Shown: positions 10,547 to 23,149, numbered from the stretch's first letter. The stretch: DNA of 64,000 bases from Monarcha castaneiventris obscurior (GCA_026261815.1 JAMPIT010000682.1:1250001-1314000), one strand, 5' to 3'. Numbers and translations are program-made. The notes: generated from the sequence alone by a model not told the origin.

Positions 10547-10890
10547 GCAGGGCCGGGGGAGCTGACGGAGCTCTGTGCCCAGGGATGGCTGTGTGGCACC
10601 TGAGGGGCCAGGGTGAGCTACCTCTGAGCTTCAGCAGTGAGTGGGGAGCGAGGGCTGGGGGCAGCTGGGGGGTCTCTGTGGACACAGGGGCTCATCTTGG
10701 CTTGGTTTCTGGGGGTCACAGCCCCTCAGCCTCTGGAGGTGGATGTCAATCCCACCACCTCTTGCTTGGCAGCTCTGGCTGCCTTGATCCTGAGGAGCCC
10801 AAGGAAGCAGCAAAGACCAGGATTCTCCCTGCAAGCGCCGTGCTGCTGCCACTGAACCTGTGGCAGGCAGGGTGGGAGCTTCAGACAAGG

Positions 10891-11008
10891 TTTCACAGAA
10901 ACCACAGAATTTTCATTGGAAGGGACCCAGAAACATCATCAGAGTCCAGCTCTTCAAGTGAGTGGCCCATACAGGGGTCAAAGCCACAACCTTGGTGTTA
11001 TCAGCATC
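10891..11008 (-). mobile_element. tRNA-Ile-derived SINE with CR1-like tail (TguSINE1-like)
   Basis: On the minus strand, 11008-10963 reads as the 3' two-thirds of a tRNA-Ile: 'gatgctgataacaccaaggt', then a B-box-like 'ctttgaccc' and 'tgtatgggcca'. It retains the anticodon loop CTGATAA (anticodon GAT). The left part (10957-10891) is CR1 3'-tail-like: 'cattggaagggacccagaaa' read on the plus strand. A tRNA-Ile head joined to a CR1 tail is the design of the passerine SINE I know as TguSINE1, which CR1 mobilises. The A-box part of the tRNA is missing or unrecognisable, so this copy is 5'-truncated or decayed. Confidence 0.65.
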
Positions 11009-11249
11009 GGGAGACCCACCAGCAGTGTCAGGAGTGGCAAAAAGGACCTCCAGGCTTTCTGAAGTCTTTCTCAGAGAAGAGATCCAACCCCATCCCCGGG
11101 GCTGGTCAGCAGTTTATGTCTGAAGGATCTCACAGGTGTCGTTGGGGCCTCACAGGATCCAGGCTGGAAAACCAACTCTATGTATAGAGATAAGACGAAT
11201 TATTTATTTTGCCAAACATACCTTGGGCTGATCAAGGTGGGGTTTCTGC

Positions 11250-11330
11250 CCCTCTGCCCTGTTCAGGTGAGACCCCAGCTGCAGAGCCACTCTCAGCACA
11301 GGAAGGACATGGACCTGCTGGAATGAGTTG
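11250..11330 (+). mobile_element. Short CR1 LINE fragment
   Basis: The sequence 'caggtgagaccccagctgca', followed by 'cagcacaggaaggacatgga', matches the CR1 segment just 5' of the common 3' end, in plus orientation. Only about 80 bases are recognisable. Confidence 0.6.
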
Positions 11331-14300
11331 GGGTGGGGTAGGGTGGTTTTTGAGACCTTCAGTGAAAACACTAAAATCGTAGAATGTGGACATTCTGTCT
11401 GCTCCTACAGGAGTTGCTGTGGGTGACAGTGCAAGTACAATAAACATGCAGCAGATTTCTGGTCCAGACATGCCCTTATATTTAGTTTTATACCAGTAGC
11501 CTCTTTTATGGGGCTGCAAAGATAAGGAGTGTCAGAGTTTGTTCTAAGGGTGTTGCAGGCATTGGAAACACCAGTTTTCATACTTTGAGGACACGGGGGT
11601 GTATAAAAGCCTTACGGTTTTGTTAAATGAGTCAGCAAGGTAGTAATTACAATTTTGAAGTTTGGTGTCTTGGCTGTATTCTTTAAAAGTCACATTCATG
11701 AAGAAGCCTTGTGAAAATTGTACTGTTTCAGAGTTAGGAACTGTGATTGCCCCAACACGTCAGGGGATTTCTGATACAGAGAACTGAGATAAGGAAAGTT
11801 TTTAAGCCACAAAACAATTTCAATGCAATTAAGTCGAGTCTTCCTCCTAAGCCCAGAAGAAAACTTCATTTCTTAGCTGTGTAATACTGCCTTACAGTAT
11901 CTGTCCAGTGGAAATTCAGTGTGTGTTTTTTATGAATTTTATGAAGATTCAGAATAAAAACTCACAGAATAGAATAGAAACTTACTCAGGCTCCTGAAGT
12001 TGATAGTTTTCATTTTCACCTCTTCCATTTTTAAGTGTTGTTTTTGCTATATCTGCCAAACTGTCCTCAACCTTGCTTGGCAGAGGAAAAAAGTTGCAAT
12101 TTCTAAAGTGTCACAGCAGTGTCTTTTCACAGCCCAGCTATCTGTGGCCCTAAGTGAGGTGAGACTCAGATCCCCAGAAAACTAAAGCACTCCAGTAGTC
12201 ATTTTAGAAAAAAAGATCTTTGAGAACAAATGTAAAAACTTGCCAAAACTTGATAAGGAAATTTCAATGTGTATTTGGTAATAAGTTTCCAGTTCTGGGT
12301 TTTATGAATACAACATTGTAACCACAAGTATAGGGGAATTGTAGGCCTGCAAGTTTAAGAGGATTTAATTTTTAAAAATTATTTTTTAGTTTATTTTTTA
12401 TTACTTTTTAACTATGGCTCTACTTAATTTTGGCATGCTGCTTCCTACTTCTTGAGAGAGAAATGCACGTTACTGGCAGGTTGTTACCTTTTAAATTACC
12501 AGTAACATCATTATAAACATTTCTCAGTGCACAGGTATGTGCAGGACTAATTATTCAGAAAGAAGGATCTGTACCAGATCTGTACCAGGGTGCAGAGCTT
12601 TATTGTACAGACCCTGAGTACTTCAGCAAAACTGATCTCACCCTATAATTGTCATTAATAACTGCCTTTCACAGAATAAATTTGCTCGTAGGATAACTTC
12701 ACTTCTTGAAGTTTCCCTGCATCTGCTAGAAATGGTGCAAGAGCACCCTGGAGTTAACTACAGAAAATTAAAAGTTGCTTATTTCCACTCAGCTTCAGTG
12801 ACTAAAGTCATGTTTTGTGTTTGCCTCTAGTATTCAGCTGCCAATTTCTCTGAAAAATCAGCTCACTGCCCCAGCATGAATTAAGGAATTAAGGTGAGAT
12901 AAACCAAGGTCCAACAATACAAAAACTGATCCTTCAGCTCAGGGATCACAATTCCTGTGGTGGGGATGGGAGGGGAAAACTTTACCAGTCCCCTCAGCTG
13001 CTAAGTTAACAAAGCACTGACTAAAGATAAGATTATTTGTTCTGTAACAAGAATTCTTTTGCTACTATTTATTTTTTAATTTTTTTTTTACCTGCAACTG
13101 TTTTCAGTGAGCCCTATATGAATACTTGTAGATTCATGCTCCTGTATTTTATTTCATTTTATTTTTCTGTCAGCTAAAGCTCCAAATGTAAGACTTCCCG
13201 TGATCTGTGAGTATCTCATTGCAAATTTTGGCCTTAGCTGTCACCAAAGTGATACCATTTGCACTAATTTCCCCAAATCGGCTTCATTTTTTCACTGAGT
13301 ATCCTGAGTGCACATGAACTTCTTGGTCACTACAGTGCTTCTTGCTTAAACTGCTAGAAACTACATTTAAAATCACACTGCCTTTAGAAATTTCTCTAAG
13401 GAGGATGAGGAGAGAATTAGTATTAAGTCACACCTTCATAAGTTTCAGGTCTTCTGTTAATTTTCTACAGGGCCATATTCTTTTACTTGCATCATTGTAA
13501 AACTATTTTACAATAATACATAAAATTATTTTACACTGATAATTGGCCGCCTCGCACATGAAGAATTTTTGGAATCCTAAAGCTTAGTTCCTCGTGGTTT
13601 AAGAGATTTAGGTATTAATTCCAAATGGCATCTCACAAAGGGCCAAATTCCATCCAGGGATAAATGACTGCTCATCCATGCCAACTTTAATGTGATGTGC
13701 TCTGCTCAGCAGAGGACAGGCTTTCACAGAAGGCTCTTACTTGATTCCGTACCCATTTGCAAAAGTGAGTACTTCATGCTTCTCTTGGGCACTATCGAAA
13801 TGGCAAACAATGTTAAATGCTGCTACGGGTACCAAAAAGAACTTGAGCTAATATTCTTGCTGACAAAAACACCACTTTGGAAGTAGCAGACAGAAATCTT
13901 ATCTCATGAATGAAAGGTGCTCTGCCTTGCAGTAGCCCGTGAGTGGGAAAAACAGATTTTGATAACAAAGTTTTTTAAAGGATAATGCAGTTCCTATATG
14001 TTCTTATAAAGAAATTAGTGTAATGCAAATAGGGTAATAGCTAAGATTCTGTAAGATATGCTGGCCACAAAAGAAAACTCCTCTGCTTTCTAGAGCTCTG
14101 GCAATCGGCTCATCATCTTCCAAACTTCTCGAAGGCTCAAACACTACTCTGCTGGTTCCAAAAGTTTAAAGACATCTGAATAATTATTCCAGGCCTCATG
14201 CCAAAAGCTGCTTGGACATCTTGCAGAGATGACTTAGTTCTGAAAATATGCGTGCAGATAGGCAATAGTGGACCTGCAAGATATCCTCTGCAAAGTTCTG

Positions 14301-15053
14301 GGCTAGAGACCTAAAGCAGCAAAAAAGCAGCTTTTTTCCCCTGCCTTTCCTTTCAGGATGTAGCTAATTTTCCTTGCCTGTGATTTCCCCTAAATATTCC
14401 CTGGCAAAATACCACTTCCTCTTGTGTGTACCAACATGGAAGGATATTATGCTGGAGAAATATGGTGTATAGAAACAACAAAGAAAGAGTAAGGAAGTAA
14501 TTTGTTTTTTATTCAGCCTGCACGATAAAATTCATGCTTCACTTTGAATCAACTGCCAAGTCCAAGGAGAAAAGGACTGTCCTACTCACAGATACCTGAA
14601 AAATCTAATGAATAGCTACCTTTATTCATCAATTGATTTATTTTCTATAAATCTTTCAGCTTGCAAGTAGTGTTCGCATTTTTTAGGACAGAAAATTCAT
14701 TTTTACTTCCTCCTCCCCTGGTAATTTTTGCGTAATTACCTGACTAAACTTTAAAGGTGAAAAATTACAGCTCTACAGACAAACATCATAAACCTGCCTT
14801 CAAAGGAGTGGCTTGGAGACACAAAGCAAGGCTAACGTGTTATCTTTTTGATTATCATTGTTCTTAAAAGTAAATACTGTTGGTCTGTGATAAGCGCATT
14901 CAAGCAGCACAAACAACCCCACAGCCAGCTCCTTTTGAGAAAAAGCTTTTTTCATGCCTGTCCTTCTCTAGGAAATGCTTGGGCAGGAGCGACACTCAGA
15001 GGAAGGCAGAGATGACACACTTTGTCAGCATTTTTTAAAATTAGTTTTGGATA

Positions 15054-15084
<31 letters not shown>

Positions 15085-16837
15085 ATGTATATAAATAAAA
15101 TTAATTTTCCTGTCCGTGCTGAGGCAAGGATATGGTGGTTACCTCTGTCTGGACTTCAGTGAGCCCCCAACATCACTTTAGATGATGGGGCTGGCTGAGT
15201 TTGGCTCCGGGCCCTGCTGATAACACCTCCTTAACTTCTCAGACATCAGACTGCTATTTCCTCCATTTACTCTTCCTCTGGGGGAGTTTGTCCTCCCAGC
15301 ACACACCAGATCCAGATTTTCTCCTGGCTCACATTCCTGATTCGCAGACATTATCCAGCACCTGCAGAGGATTTCCTTCAGGGATGCAACTGCTCAATTT
15401 GGTCTCATTCCCACATCTTCAGCTCGAAACACCAGTCACTGAACCTAACTTTTTCCTGTGTATCTTTCAGTTTAACAAAAAACAGCCAATTTCTCTCAAG
15501 TGTCCCGAATGAGCTCTGAAAAAATCTTAAATACTCTTCGCCATAGACTCTTAATGTTTTTACTTTTTTCCGGTGATTGGGAGGAAACTCCCAGGTGAGG
15601 CCGAGTTCCACCTCCCGGAAGGTCTAATTCTCTCCCTCTGAAATACTGTACAACAACCAGGGTAGAAACCATTGCTCTGATAGCTTTGAAACATTTGGGG
15701 TAGCCCAGGGGTCTGCGTGCTGCTGGTGAAGTCTGATCACCCTGAGACACAACTGGGGCAAACGCTCTGCTGTGCTTGTGTGAGGAAGAGGAATTATGGA
15801 CAATCACAGTGCTAAATAGCAATATTTTGGAGGGAGTTGTGGGCATGCACAAACTGCCATGCAAGGAGTAGGGAAATTACAGGAAACGTTTTCTCATGTT
15901 TGTTTCCTGTGCCTGGATGGGTGGAAGGAGGAAGGTACTGGAAGAGAGAAGTGCTCTGGAAGTTTGCTTTAATTTCTTGGTACTCCTTTTAATTCTGTCA
16001 GTAAGAAATTTTCCTTACACTGCAGCTGTTTAAGTGTGGACCTGTTTTGCCTTGAAGCTTTTTCTGTTTTCCTCAATAAATCTTTATTTCACTTTATGAA
16101 AATGAAGTTTTAATTTCCCCTTCTCTGCTCAATTATAGCAGAGGCAAGTAAATAAATAATTTTTTCGTAGTACTTGGTGCCTAACCAGCATCAAACCACG
16201 ACACTCCTGAAGCCCTCTTCCCCTCCCCTGAGTAATCTCAAGTGAAATTGCTCCTCCCATCAAAGATCAATCACTGGGTTACGTTTCAATGGAAATGTTT
16301 CTCTCTGTTTTCTACCCAGTGCAAATCAAAGACTTGTAAGGAAATGAAAGCTGTAGCACAGCCTTGTTTCCTGCAGTACAACCACCTCTGGACTGTAGTC
16401 TGCAGATAGTTTTTAGGCTTTTGAAAGAGGCTTATTAAATCCTACCGTGTGGTGTTCTCAGTTTAGAGGCTAAGTTTCACATGTTGGGCTGCTAACATCT
16501 GCCTACTTCACCTTGGAGTATCAAGGCACTTGTACCTACTTCCAGTCATTTTTAGGAATTTCTGAACCGCTGTGAAAGTGCGCCAGCTTGAAAATTGCAA
16601 GTAATTACATCTTCAGAGAAGAAAATTCTGCTTTTCCCACTTAAACTCATTTCCTTGTAAAAATAAAACAATCTTAATTATTTTATTACTTTATTACTCA
16701 CATCAGGTAATTTCACAGAGGCGGTTTAGCAGCACTATCAGTTCCTCTTCACTGGTGGAAGGCTTAAGTCCCCTACATAAAACTGGCAGCTCTTAAAAGC
16801 TCCAGAGAGGCCAAAGGAGCATTGTGGGGTTTTCTGT
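11331..16837. other. Intergenic DNA, no gene recognised
   Basis: AT-rich sequence between the SINE/CR1 fragment and the next CR1. Apart from the (AAAT)n microsatellite at about 15053, I see no repeat family or exon. Open frames are short and lack splice context or family similarity. Confidence 0.6.
15053..15099. repeat. (AAAT)n microsatellite
   Basis: About nine tandem aaat units ('aaataaataaataaataaat') are followed by an interrupted 'gtatataaataaaa'. Confidence 0.95.
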
Positions 16838-17234
16838 GAGCAGTGCTGGGCACAGTTTAAGCAGCATATTAAGGTGGTTGAATGCATCCAGAGTCTCATG
16901 TCCCATGAAGAGCACCTGAGGACTTTGGGTTTGTCCCAAAGTTTGGAGGGATGACCTCGTGGTTCTCTACAGCTTCCTGAGGAGGGGATGTGGAGAGGCA
17001 GTTACTGATCTCCCTGGGATCCAGCAACAGGATGGGTGGGAATGGTTCAAAGCTGCTTCAGAAGAGGTTCAGGAACAGGGTTCCTACAGAGGTGATGGAT
17101 ACCCCCATGCCTGACACCCTGCCTTAAAAATAGTTATGTGGACAATTGCCTTAATAAAAGGTTCTAACTTTTGGTCAGCTCTGGAATGGCCAGGCAGTTC
17201 AACTAGATTTTCAGAGGTCCTTTCCAACAGGAAC
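16838..17234 (+). mobile_element. CR1 LINE 3' fragment
   Basis: Plus-strand CR1 text: 'gtgctgggcacagtttaagc', 'gaagagcacctgaggacttt', 'gatgacctcgtggttctcta', 'acaggatgggtgggaatggt' and a final 'tcagaggtcctttccaacag'. Internal deletions make it shorter than the consensus over this span. Confidence 0.85.
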
Positions 17235-20200
17235 ATCCCTCGCCTCACCTCACCTCTCTCTTCCCTCTTCCCTCTTTCTCCACCTTTAAGAGCATACTGG
17301 AGGAACCTGTTGATTTCACTCTTAGCTTATCTCTTGGGCAGGGACTATGGTTTTGTAGATAGCAGCAGAGTGATCTATTAATTACATGAACGACCTCTTT
17401 CATGCCTGCTTTAATCTCATCTGTTTAACTCCCCGTGTAACTGCTGAAATTAGAATTACTTTGTGGCTTGTCTCACGTGCACACCACCCTCCATTCTCTA
17501 CGGGGTTGCTGCACAGAGAAAATTGCAGCAGGTCTACACCTCCCTCCCTCTTTTGGTTGTGAAGAGAGCAAACAAAACTGCAGCAGGGAGGAAGGAAGGG
17601 AGAGAGGAAAGGAAGTGGTGTCCCAAGGGGCCAGGGCCCTTGGCATGGAGCTTGTCCCATAAATGCTTTTGGATCTATCTACAGGAAACTCCTGGAAGGC
17701 ATCACTGCCAGAGCTGGCTGCTGAGCAGAGCGTTCCTGAGATCCCAGGCAGGCAGTCAGGGCAGGCTGAACCCAGGAAAATATCCCTTCAGGTTAGGGAA
17801 TCCTAAATCCCCTTCTTTTCCGGCTTGCTTGGCAACCCTGATCTTTTCATTCCCTCATTCTTAAAACTGCAGATTGTTGCACTCTACAGCTCTGGTGCTC
17901 AGGTATTCATCTGCTCTACGCTCTTTTGGCTAAACTGGGGCATCCAAACCTGCAAAAGGCTCCAGTCTTTTGAGAGGTACTGAGGATATTCTGGTACAGA
18001 AATTCACCTTGAATGCCTTTCATCTGGGTAAGGTAAGAAATCAAGCAGTTCGCAGAAAACAGCTCAGAGGAATGACATTGCAAATAAAAACCAAGGAAAA
18101 GCAGACAGAAGATGTCTATCTATTTTCAAAACATGGAAATAGAATCAGTATTAGTAGCAACTTCTGTAAAAAAGAAGGTTATAGCAACCATAGATCTTTA
18201 TCCACCGTGACAGAAGTTCTCAGGGAGCAGCAACAAGGTACAACATATATTTTATATATTTTCCTAAGTAAATATAATTTTTTTGGTTTTAGATTTAAGG
18301 CTACTTAGGGAAAAACAAGAAGATTGGGCTGCGACATAGCTCCTGTACATCTACACAGACATTCTGATTTTCCACCAAAACCTTGAGTCCTAAATATTTC
18401 AGGTTGTCACATTCTTCACCAAGGAGAACATGTCAACCTTAAGGCAAATTGGTGGGGCTTTTAAATTATTTTTCTTTACAAAGAAAATAGTCCAAATAGT
18501 CCACACAACAGTTTGGTACAGTTTTGTATGCCATTTAAACATTACATACCATTCTGTTCCAGTTTGTTTTGTAAGAGGAAAAAGCAGCCACACGGAAAAG
18601 CAATCACAGTTGCCCAACATCTGGAAACAGGGAATGTGTGAGGGTATCAGTAACTAAAATTTCCCAGGTTTTTTTTTTTTTTGTTTGTTTGTTTCTTTTG
18701 GTTTTTTTGAGGCTTTTCTTTCAGCTCCATGGGAAGGTCTCTCCTGGTGCTCCAAGACAGAATGGTCTTCTGGGATCTAATTCAGCCTGTTCTGCATGTT
18801 GAATAAAGACATTTCAGTGGCTGGAGGGGTGTCAGTACAAAGCTCACCAGTGGTAACTACACAGCAAATGTAAAATAATTACAGTAAATAATTACAGTAA
18901 TTTACTGGTTTTTTGTACTGTATAATTGATAGTACAATTATACTATCAAGTGATAAAAAAACCCCAAACACCAGTAAATCACCTGATAGAACAAATGAAA
19001 AATTCAGATGGCAACCCAAAAAAGTGCAACTTCTGCAGAAAAATGAGAGTACCTTTCAAAGGGATTATGTCTTGAACAAGAATGCTGATATTCTGGATCA
19101 CAAGTGAGTTTTCAATTAATAAAACTACTACCTTGAAAATGTTTCCCCAGATGGAATGAGTGTTTTTTCTGTATGTATTTAATGATACAAAGCTGTTGTT
19201 TGGCTTTTTTTTTGTTTCTTTAAATAACTGAAAAATAAATCTCTCTGCTCAAACAAACAAAAAAAAAAAAAAACAAGAACCCCAACAACCCAAAAGAAAC
19301 AAGAACCCCAACAACCCAAAAGATGTCTAGAACAGCTAACTTGTGCCTAGTCTTCTGTTGTAAATTCAGATACACATTCCTCATTTTTGTCAGTATCTAG
19401 GTCCAGATGTTTGTGATTCTAGAAATACATTTGGCTGGGCAATATTAAATGTATCACAGCTCTGTGTTCCTGCCACAGCTTGGAAAAAGTGGCATCACCA
19501 TTGCAATGGGATGGGGCGACAAGATACCTTCAAATATGTTAATTTTTAAATAAAGCTGTGTTCTCCAAGAACTTTGGTCTGGCAGGTCACGGATAAGATG
19601 GGATGCATTAGGTCCAAAATCACCAAGAAGCCACAGCTGCTGCAAAGGTGGCCACGTGTTTTCCAGCTGCCTGCTGAATCCAAGAGGTGGTCCCAGGAAA
19701 TTGCAATCACTGCCCCTGCCACATTCCTGAATCCCTTAAGCAAACTATGATGCCAAAGCTCTTAAGATTGCATACTCCCAGATCCAATGAAGCCCCACAG
19801 TGGTTCAGAAAAAGGCTTGGACCTCTGAGGTGCTTTAGGTTATTTAGGGAGTGGGGCACCAAGTAAGCCAGTATTCACTGCAGCCATGAATTCTCCTCTG
19901 TACACTGATATAAACATTTCTTTTTTTTAATATTGCCTCTGACACACTCTTCTGAGTCAGAGGATAGTGTGTGTTAAGGGGATAAATAACTAGTGTTGTC
20001 ATACTGAAGTTTTATGACGGATAAAAACTCGGAATTTAAAAAAAAACTTCAAGAATTGTCTTTATTACTCAGTCTACACCTTCGCCTTTACTCGGAAAAA
20101 ATACAAGGACTTCGTCTTCTCTGGAACAGAAAATGCCGTAACTAATACAATAATCTCCTTTTCCCATCACCTTAACACCTTGAACTGTGTCATCCCATGC

Positions 20201-21010
20201 TTGCTTGAGAATTTTGGCAAACAGCAGTTAATGAGCCCAGAGGGCATAAGAACATCTTAATGAGATCATCTTGGAAGGGGAAGGAGAATCTGTAGAATTG
20301 CAATTATACTTCAAATGATGCTTTCAAGATCCACAGCAAAACTGAATTGTTAATAAATCATTTTTTCCGGTGGTACCAAAAAGCACTGTTTTCCAAACTG
20401 AATTTTGGATGCAAGGTAGCAAAAGGTCTTTGGTTATGAATGAGCATTGTGTTTTCAGATGAAAGCACATTTCCCTCATTTTTTCACCATCTTCTTCAGA
20501 TATAACAGAGGTGGCTCATTGTGCTGCTATAATTTATGGGACAGAGGGTGATGTTTTGTACCAGCAATAGAGATTCTTTATTTGCAGCAAAGATAATGCC
20601 TCAACCACACCTGCTCATCAGAGAAACCCAAGAGCTCAAACCCCAGCCCTTGTGCTTGCATTTTTATCTGCAGAACGTCAGCTACCAAAACTTACAGATC
20701 TGTTCCCAGACAAAACACGGCTCACAGCTGACCACAGGGGTGCTCTCCCCTGCCAGGACCAGCTGAGGAGAGACCAAACTTGATTAAACAGGAGCTGAGA
20801 GAGAAAACCTCTGTCTCAACTGCAGCACCACACAAAAGCTGGTGCTGCTTAATGCAACCTGTTTGATACGGAAGGAGATCACTGGTGGAACAGGAGTGAA
20901 GACATGGCTACTCATCACTTTGAACTGGCTTGCTTTGGAAAGAACTCCACTGAAAGCCAGACAAAAACCACAAGGTAAGGAAAAGTCTCTTAGACATCGG
21001 GAGGAAACTG
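17235..21010. other. Intergenic DNA, no gene recognised
   Basis: Mostly AT-rich, with a T-rich stretch at about 18668-18712 ('gtttgtttgtttcttttggt') and the A-rich block at 19234-19322 described separately. I found no exon-like conserved frame. Confidence 0.55.
19234..19322 (+). repeat. AATAAA, A-rich tract and 26-bp tandem duplication
   Basis: AATAAA at 19234-19239 is followed after about 12 bases by an A-rich run (19251 onward). A 26-bp unit 'aaacaagaaccccaacaacc...' then occurs twice with no mismatch (19271-19296 and 19297-19322). The arrangement resembles a retroposed poly(A) tail with later slippage, but no source transcript was recognised upstream. Confidence 0.6.
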
Positions 21011-21430
21011 AACCATGGAATCTGTAGAGTTAGAAAGGACCATCCAGTCCAGCTCCTGGCCCTGCACAGATGCTCCAACAATCCCACTCTGTGGCTGATC
21101 AGAGCGTTGTCCAAGCACTCCCTGAACTCTGTCAGGTTTGCTGTTGTTACCACTGCCCTGGGGAGCCCATCCCAGTGCCCAGCCACCCTCTGGGGGAAGA
21201 ACCTTTTCCTCTAATCCAACCTAAACCTAAAACCCCTGACTCAGCTTCAGGCCATTCCCTGGGGTCCTGCCACTGGTCACCAGAGGGAAGAAATCAGTGC
21301 CTGCCCCTCCTCTTCCCCTCCTGAGGATTTTGAAGACCCCAGCGATTCTCCTCTCAGTCTCCTCCAGCTGAACAGAGCAAGTGCTGCCCTCAGCCCCCTG
21401 CCTCCCCCTGCAGACTCCTCCCCATCCTCA
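21011..21430 (-). mobile_element. CR1 LINE 3' fragment
   Basis: Reverse-complement CR1 text on the plus strand: 'tagaaaggaccatccagtcc', 'ctggggagcccatcccagtg', 'cagccaccctctgggggaag', 'ccctggggtcctgccactgg' and 'ctcctctcagtctcctccag'. The CR1 3' end faces left. It belongs to a slightly different subfamily from the copy at 29525-30030, judging by the central part. Confidence 0.85.
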
Positions 21431-23149
21431 CTGCCCTCTCCAAAAGCTTAATGTCTGCATCACCCTTTTGTTAAAGACAACACTTTATACACCATTTCAG
21501 TACCCCTTGCCCAGGAAATCAACGTTAGAAATATTAACATTAAAAAAATACACAGTGCAAATTACATTAACAATAAAAAAACTGCTTAAACCAATGTTAA
21601 AATTTGCTGATTCTATCCAGTAAACAGTTAAGACATATCCCCAAGCAGTTCCCAAAACCAGGATCAAATGGTACAGTCCCCAAAGCCATTGAACAGCACA
21701 AAATTCTGTTTCCCTTACAGGAGTTACCAGTTTACTCTGACCATCACTGGTTAGGAAAATCAATGAAAAAATAAGAAATTTTGTTATTTCAGCAAGAGCA
21801 AATACTACCAGCAAAGGCATGCTGCGCATCTGATGAGTAACTTTTGAACAATCAGGAGCTCTGACACATGAACAGAAAGAAAGCAGAGAAGTCAAAACTC
21901 AGATTTGGTAAGGCAGGTAATGGAATGTGCTGTTACGTGTCAGAAGTGTTTCTTCAAATGCTGCAATCCTTTAAATGCCAGCTCTTGACAGTCCTGAATT
22001 GTTCAATCTCATAAACTGATCATGTGTTTTAGTGACACACTTTCCTTCTGAAACTCAAGGACTCAAAGGTGAACAAAATTTATGTGCAAAAGTTGGGTTG
22101 AATAGTGTCTAGTCACAAAAAAAGCCACAACTTATTAGTGACAAAGTACTTGAGACATCATACATACCAGTGTTGCACAAGTTCTTCAGCTATATTTAAA
22201 AAAAAACATTCAACAAAAATTGTTTTCAGCTGAACTAATCAACTACACGATAGTTTTCTGCATCAAGGTAAAAAAAAAACAACAATGTATCCCCTGCAAG
22301 AGTCAGCATGGAAAAACTCCACATCTTCTGCAAGCTGCACATTATCTCAGTGCACAGAGGAGGAGGACAGAAACAACTGCAGGGTGAAGGGTTTATGTCT
22401 GCACATACAGACTACAGACCCTTGAAGGGAACACAGCTCAGTAAAATCTCACTACTCTAAAAAGCTTTCAGCTGTATGTGTCTTCAAATAAAAAGATCTG
22501 TGGAACTTAGGTGTGTGTCTAATCATGAGAAATGTTTAGACAGAACAGGTAGGAAGCTCAAGTCACCACTGGAATAAAAAGGATAAAACTGCTGCAGAAA
22601 TCTGAAACATACATTGCTCAGTACTGCTTATTTACAAGGTTGTTATTCAAAGGTCACTGACCACTAACATTAACTTTATTTCATGAACCAATCTGTTTTC
22701 ACAGGTCTTAATCCTATAAATACTGCTATTTCTGTCAATACACTGCCACATTAAGAATAAATGATCTTTTATATCAAGACTAAATTTACTATAAATTTAA
22801 ATTCATCTGTAGTAAAGAGCATTGCTCACCTGATGACTTTGTGTGCTTCAGCAAATTAAATGATAAATACTTGGTTAAAACATAGCCTTAACTCCTAAAC
22901 CTAACATGTGACTAAAAACACCTCCTAAGGAACATGGTGACGCAGGGCTGTTACCTAGAAAACTCTTAACAGTTTCTGAGGACTCAGCAAACAAGTAACA
23001 GGACAATTAAGTCTTCCATGCTGTTAAATTTAGCTAAGAATTACATCCTGTTCTTCAGCATCAAGTATTCCCCATGCTTCGAAAACAAGAAGCCACGGGA
23101 TTATGAGAAAGGCTCATTTAACACCTTTTGTAGACAAGAGTATTAGTAA
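21431..23149 (-). other. PHAX 3' flank, including probable 3' UTR
   Basis: AT-rich non-coding sequence directly downstream of the PHAX stop codon on the gene strand. The part between the stop and the AATAAA at 22680-22675 is the likely 3' UTR. I saw no repeat element or other exon here. Confidence 0.5.
22675..22680 (-). terminator. Candidate PHAX polyadenylation signal AATAAA
   Basis: TTTATT on the plus strand is AATAAA on the gene strand. It is the first canonical signal downstream of the PHAX stop and would give a 3' UTR of roughly 0.5 kb. Further AATAAA motifs exist downstream (for example near 20060), so longer transcripts cannot be excluded. Confidence 0.35.

Larger units (their letters stand above)
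7340..10855 (+). pseudogene. Maestro HEAT-like repeat (MROH) family pseudogene, C-terminal exons
   Basis: Splice-flanked blocks on the plus strand follow, in order, the C-terminal half of the expanded avian MROH-like proteins. About 7552-7691 contains LEKVLKELHIQL...TKEEDSCLIILA (donor GTGAGT at 7692). 7811-7919 reads LLASDNVKQQSTPYKALRFL. 8106-8282 reads KMLVLLPDLLELLC...EASAIAVQLVQK (donor at 8283). 8529-8684 contains HLFGGLLRPMVGSDKEEVNK...FGLSNQAPSVAR. 9141 onward reads LLAATELLKWKEFKHLGQTQ and then TAG at 9206-9208, where relatives continue QxWRIG. 10583-10636 reads MAVWHLRGQGELPLS. 10722-10855 reads PQPLEVDVNPTTSCLAALAA...LILRSPRKQQRPGFSLQA, then stop. An earlier possible exon at 7349-7442 (AVESLVALPVMLAHEHPGKL) is less certain. 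Decay is shown by the stop at 9206, incompatible phases at the 7919/8106 and 8684/9141 junctions, and two LTR insertions. Intact MROH proteins are HEAT-repeat scaffolds of poorly known function. Family assignment is from remembered avian paralogues. Confidence 0.8.

Noticed and set aside
10963..11008. Functional tRNA-Ile gene on the minus strand
   Set aside because: Only the anticodon and T-arm side is present, the acceptor and A-box half are missing, and it is fused to a CR1-like tail, so it is a SINE relic.
10474..11187. 237-codon plus-strand frame over the last MROH-like exons
   Set aside because: It begins inside an LTR and reads the final MROH-like exon in the wrong frame; only short segments (AVWHLRGQ) are genuine, as part of the pseudogene.
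11331..21010. Search for TEX43, which lies between PHAX and LMNB1 in mammals
   Set aside because: No similar short exon was recognised. I cannot exclude a diverged copy, so no feature is reported.
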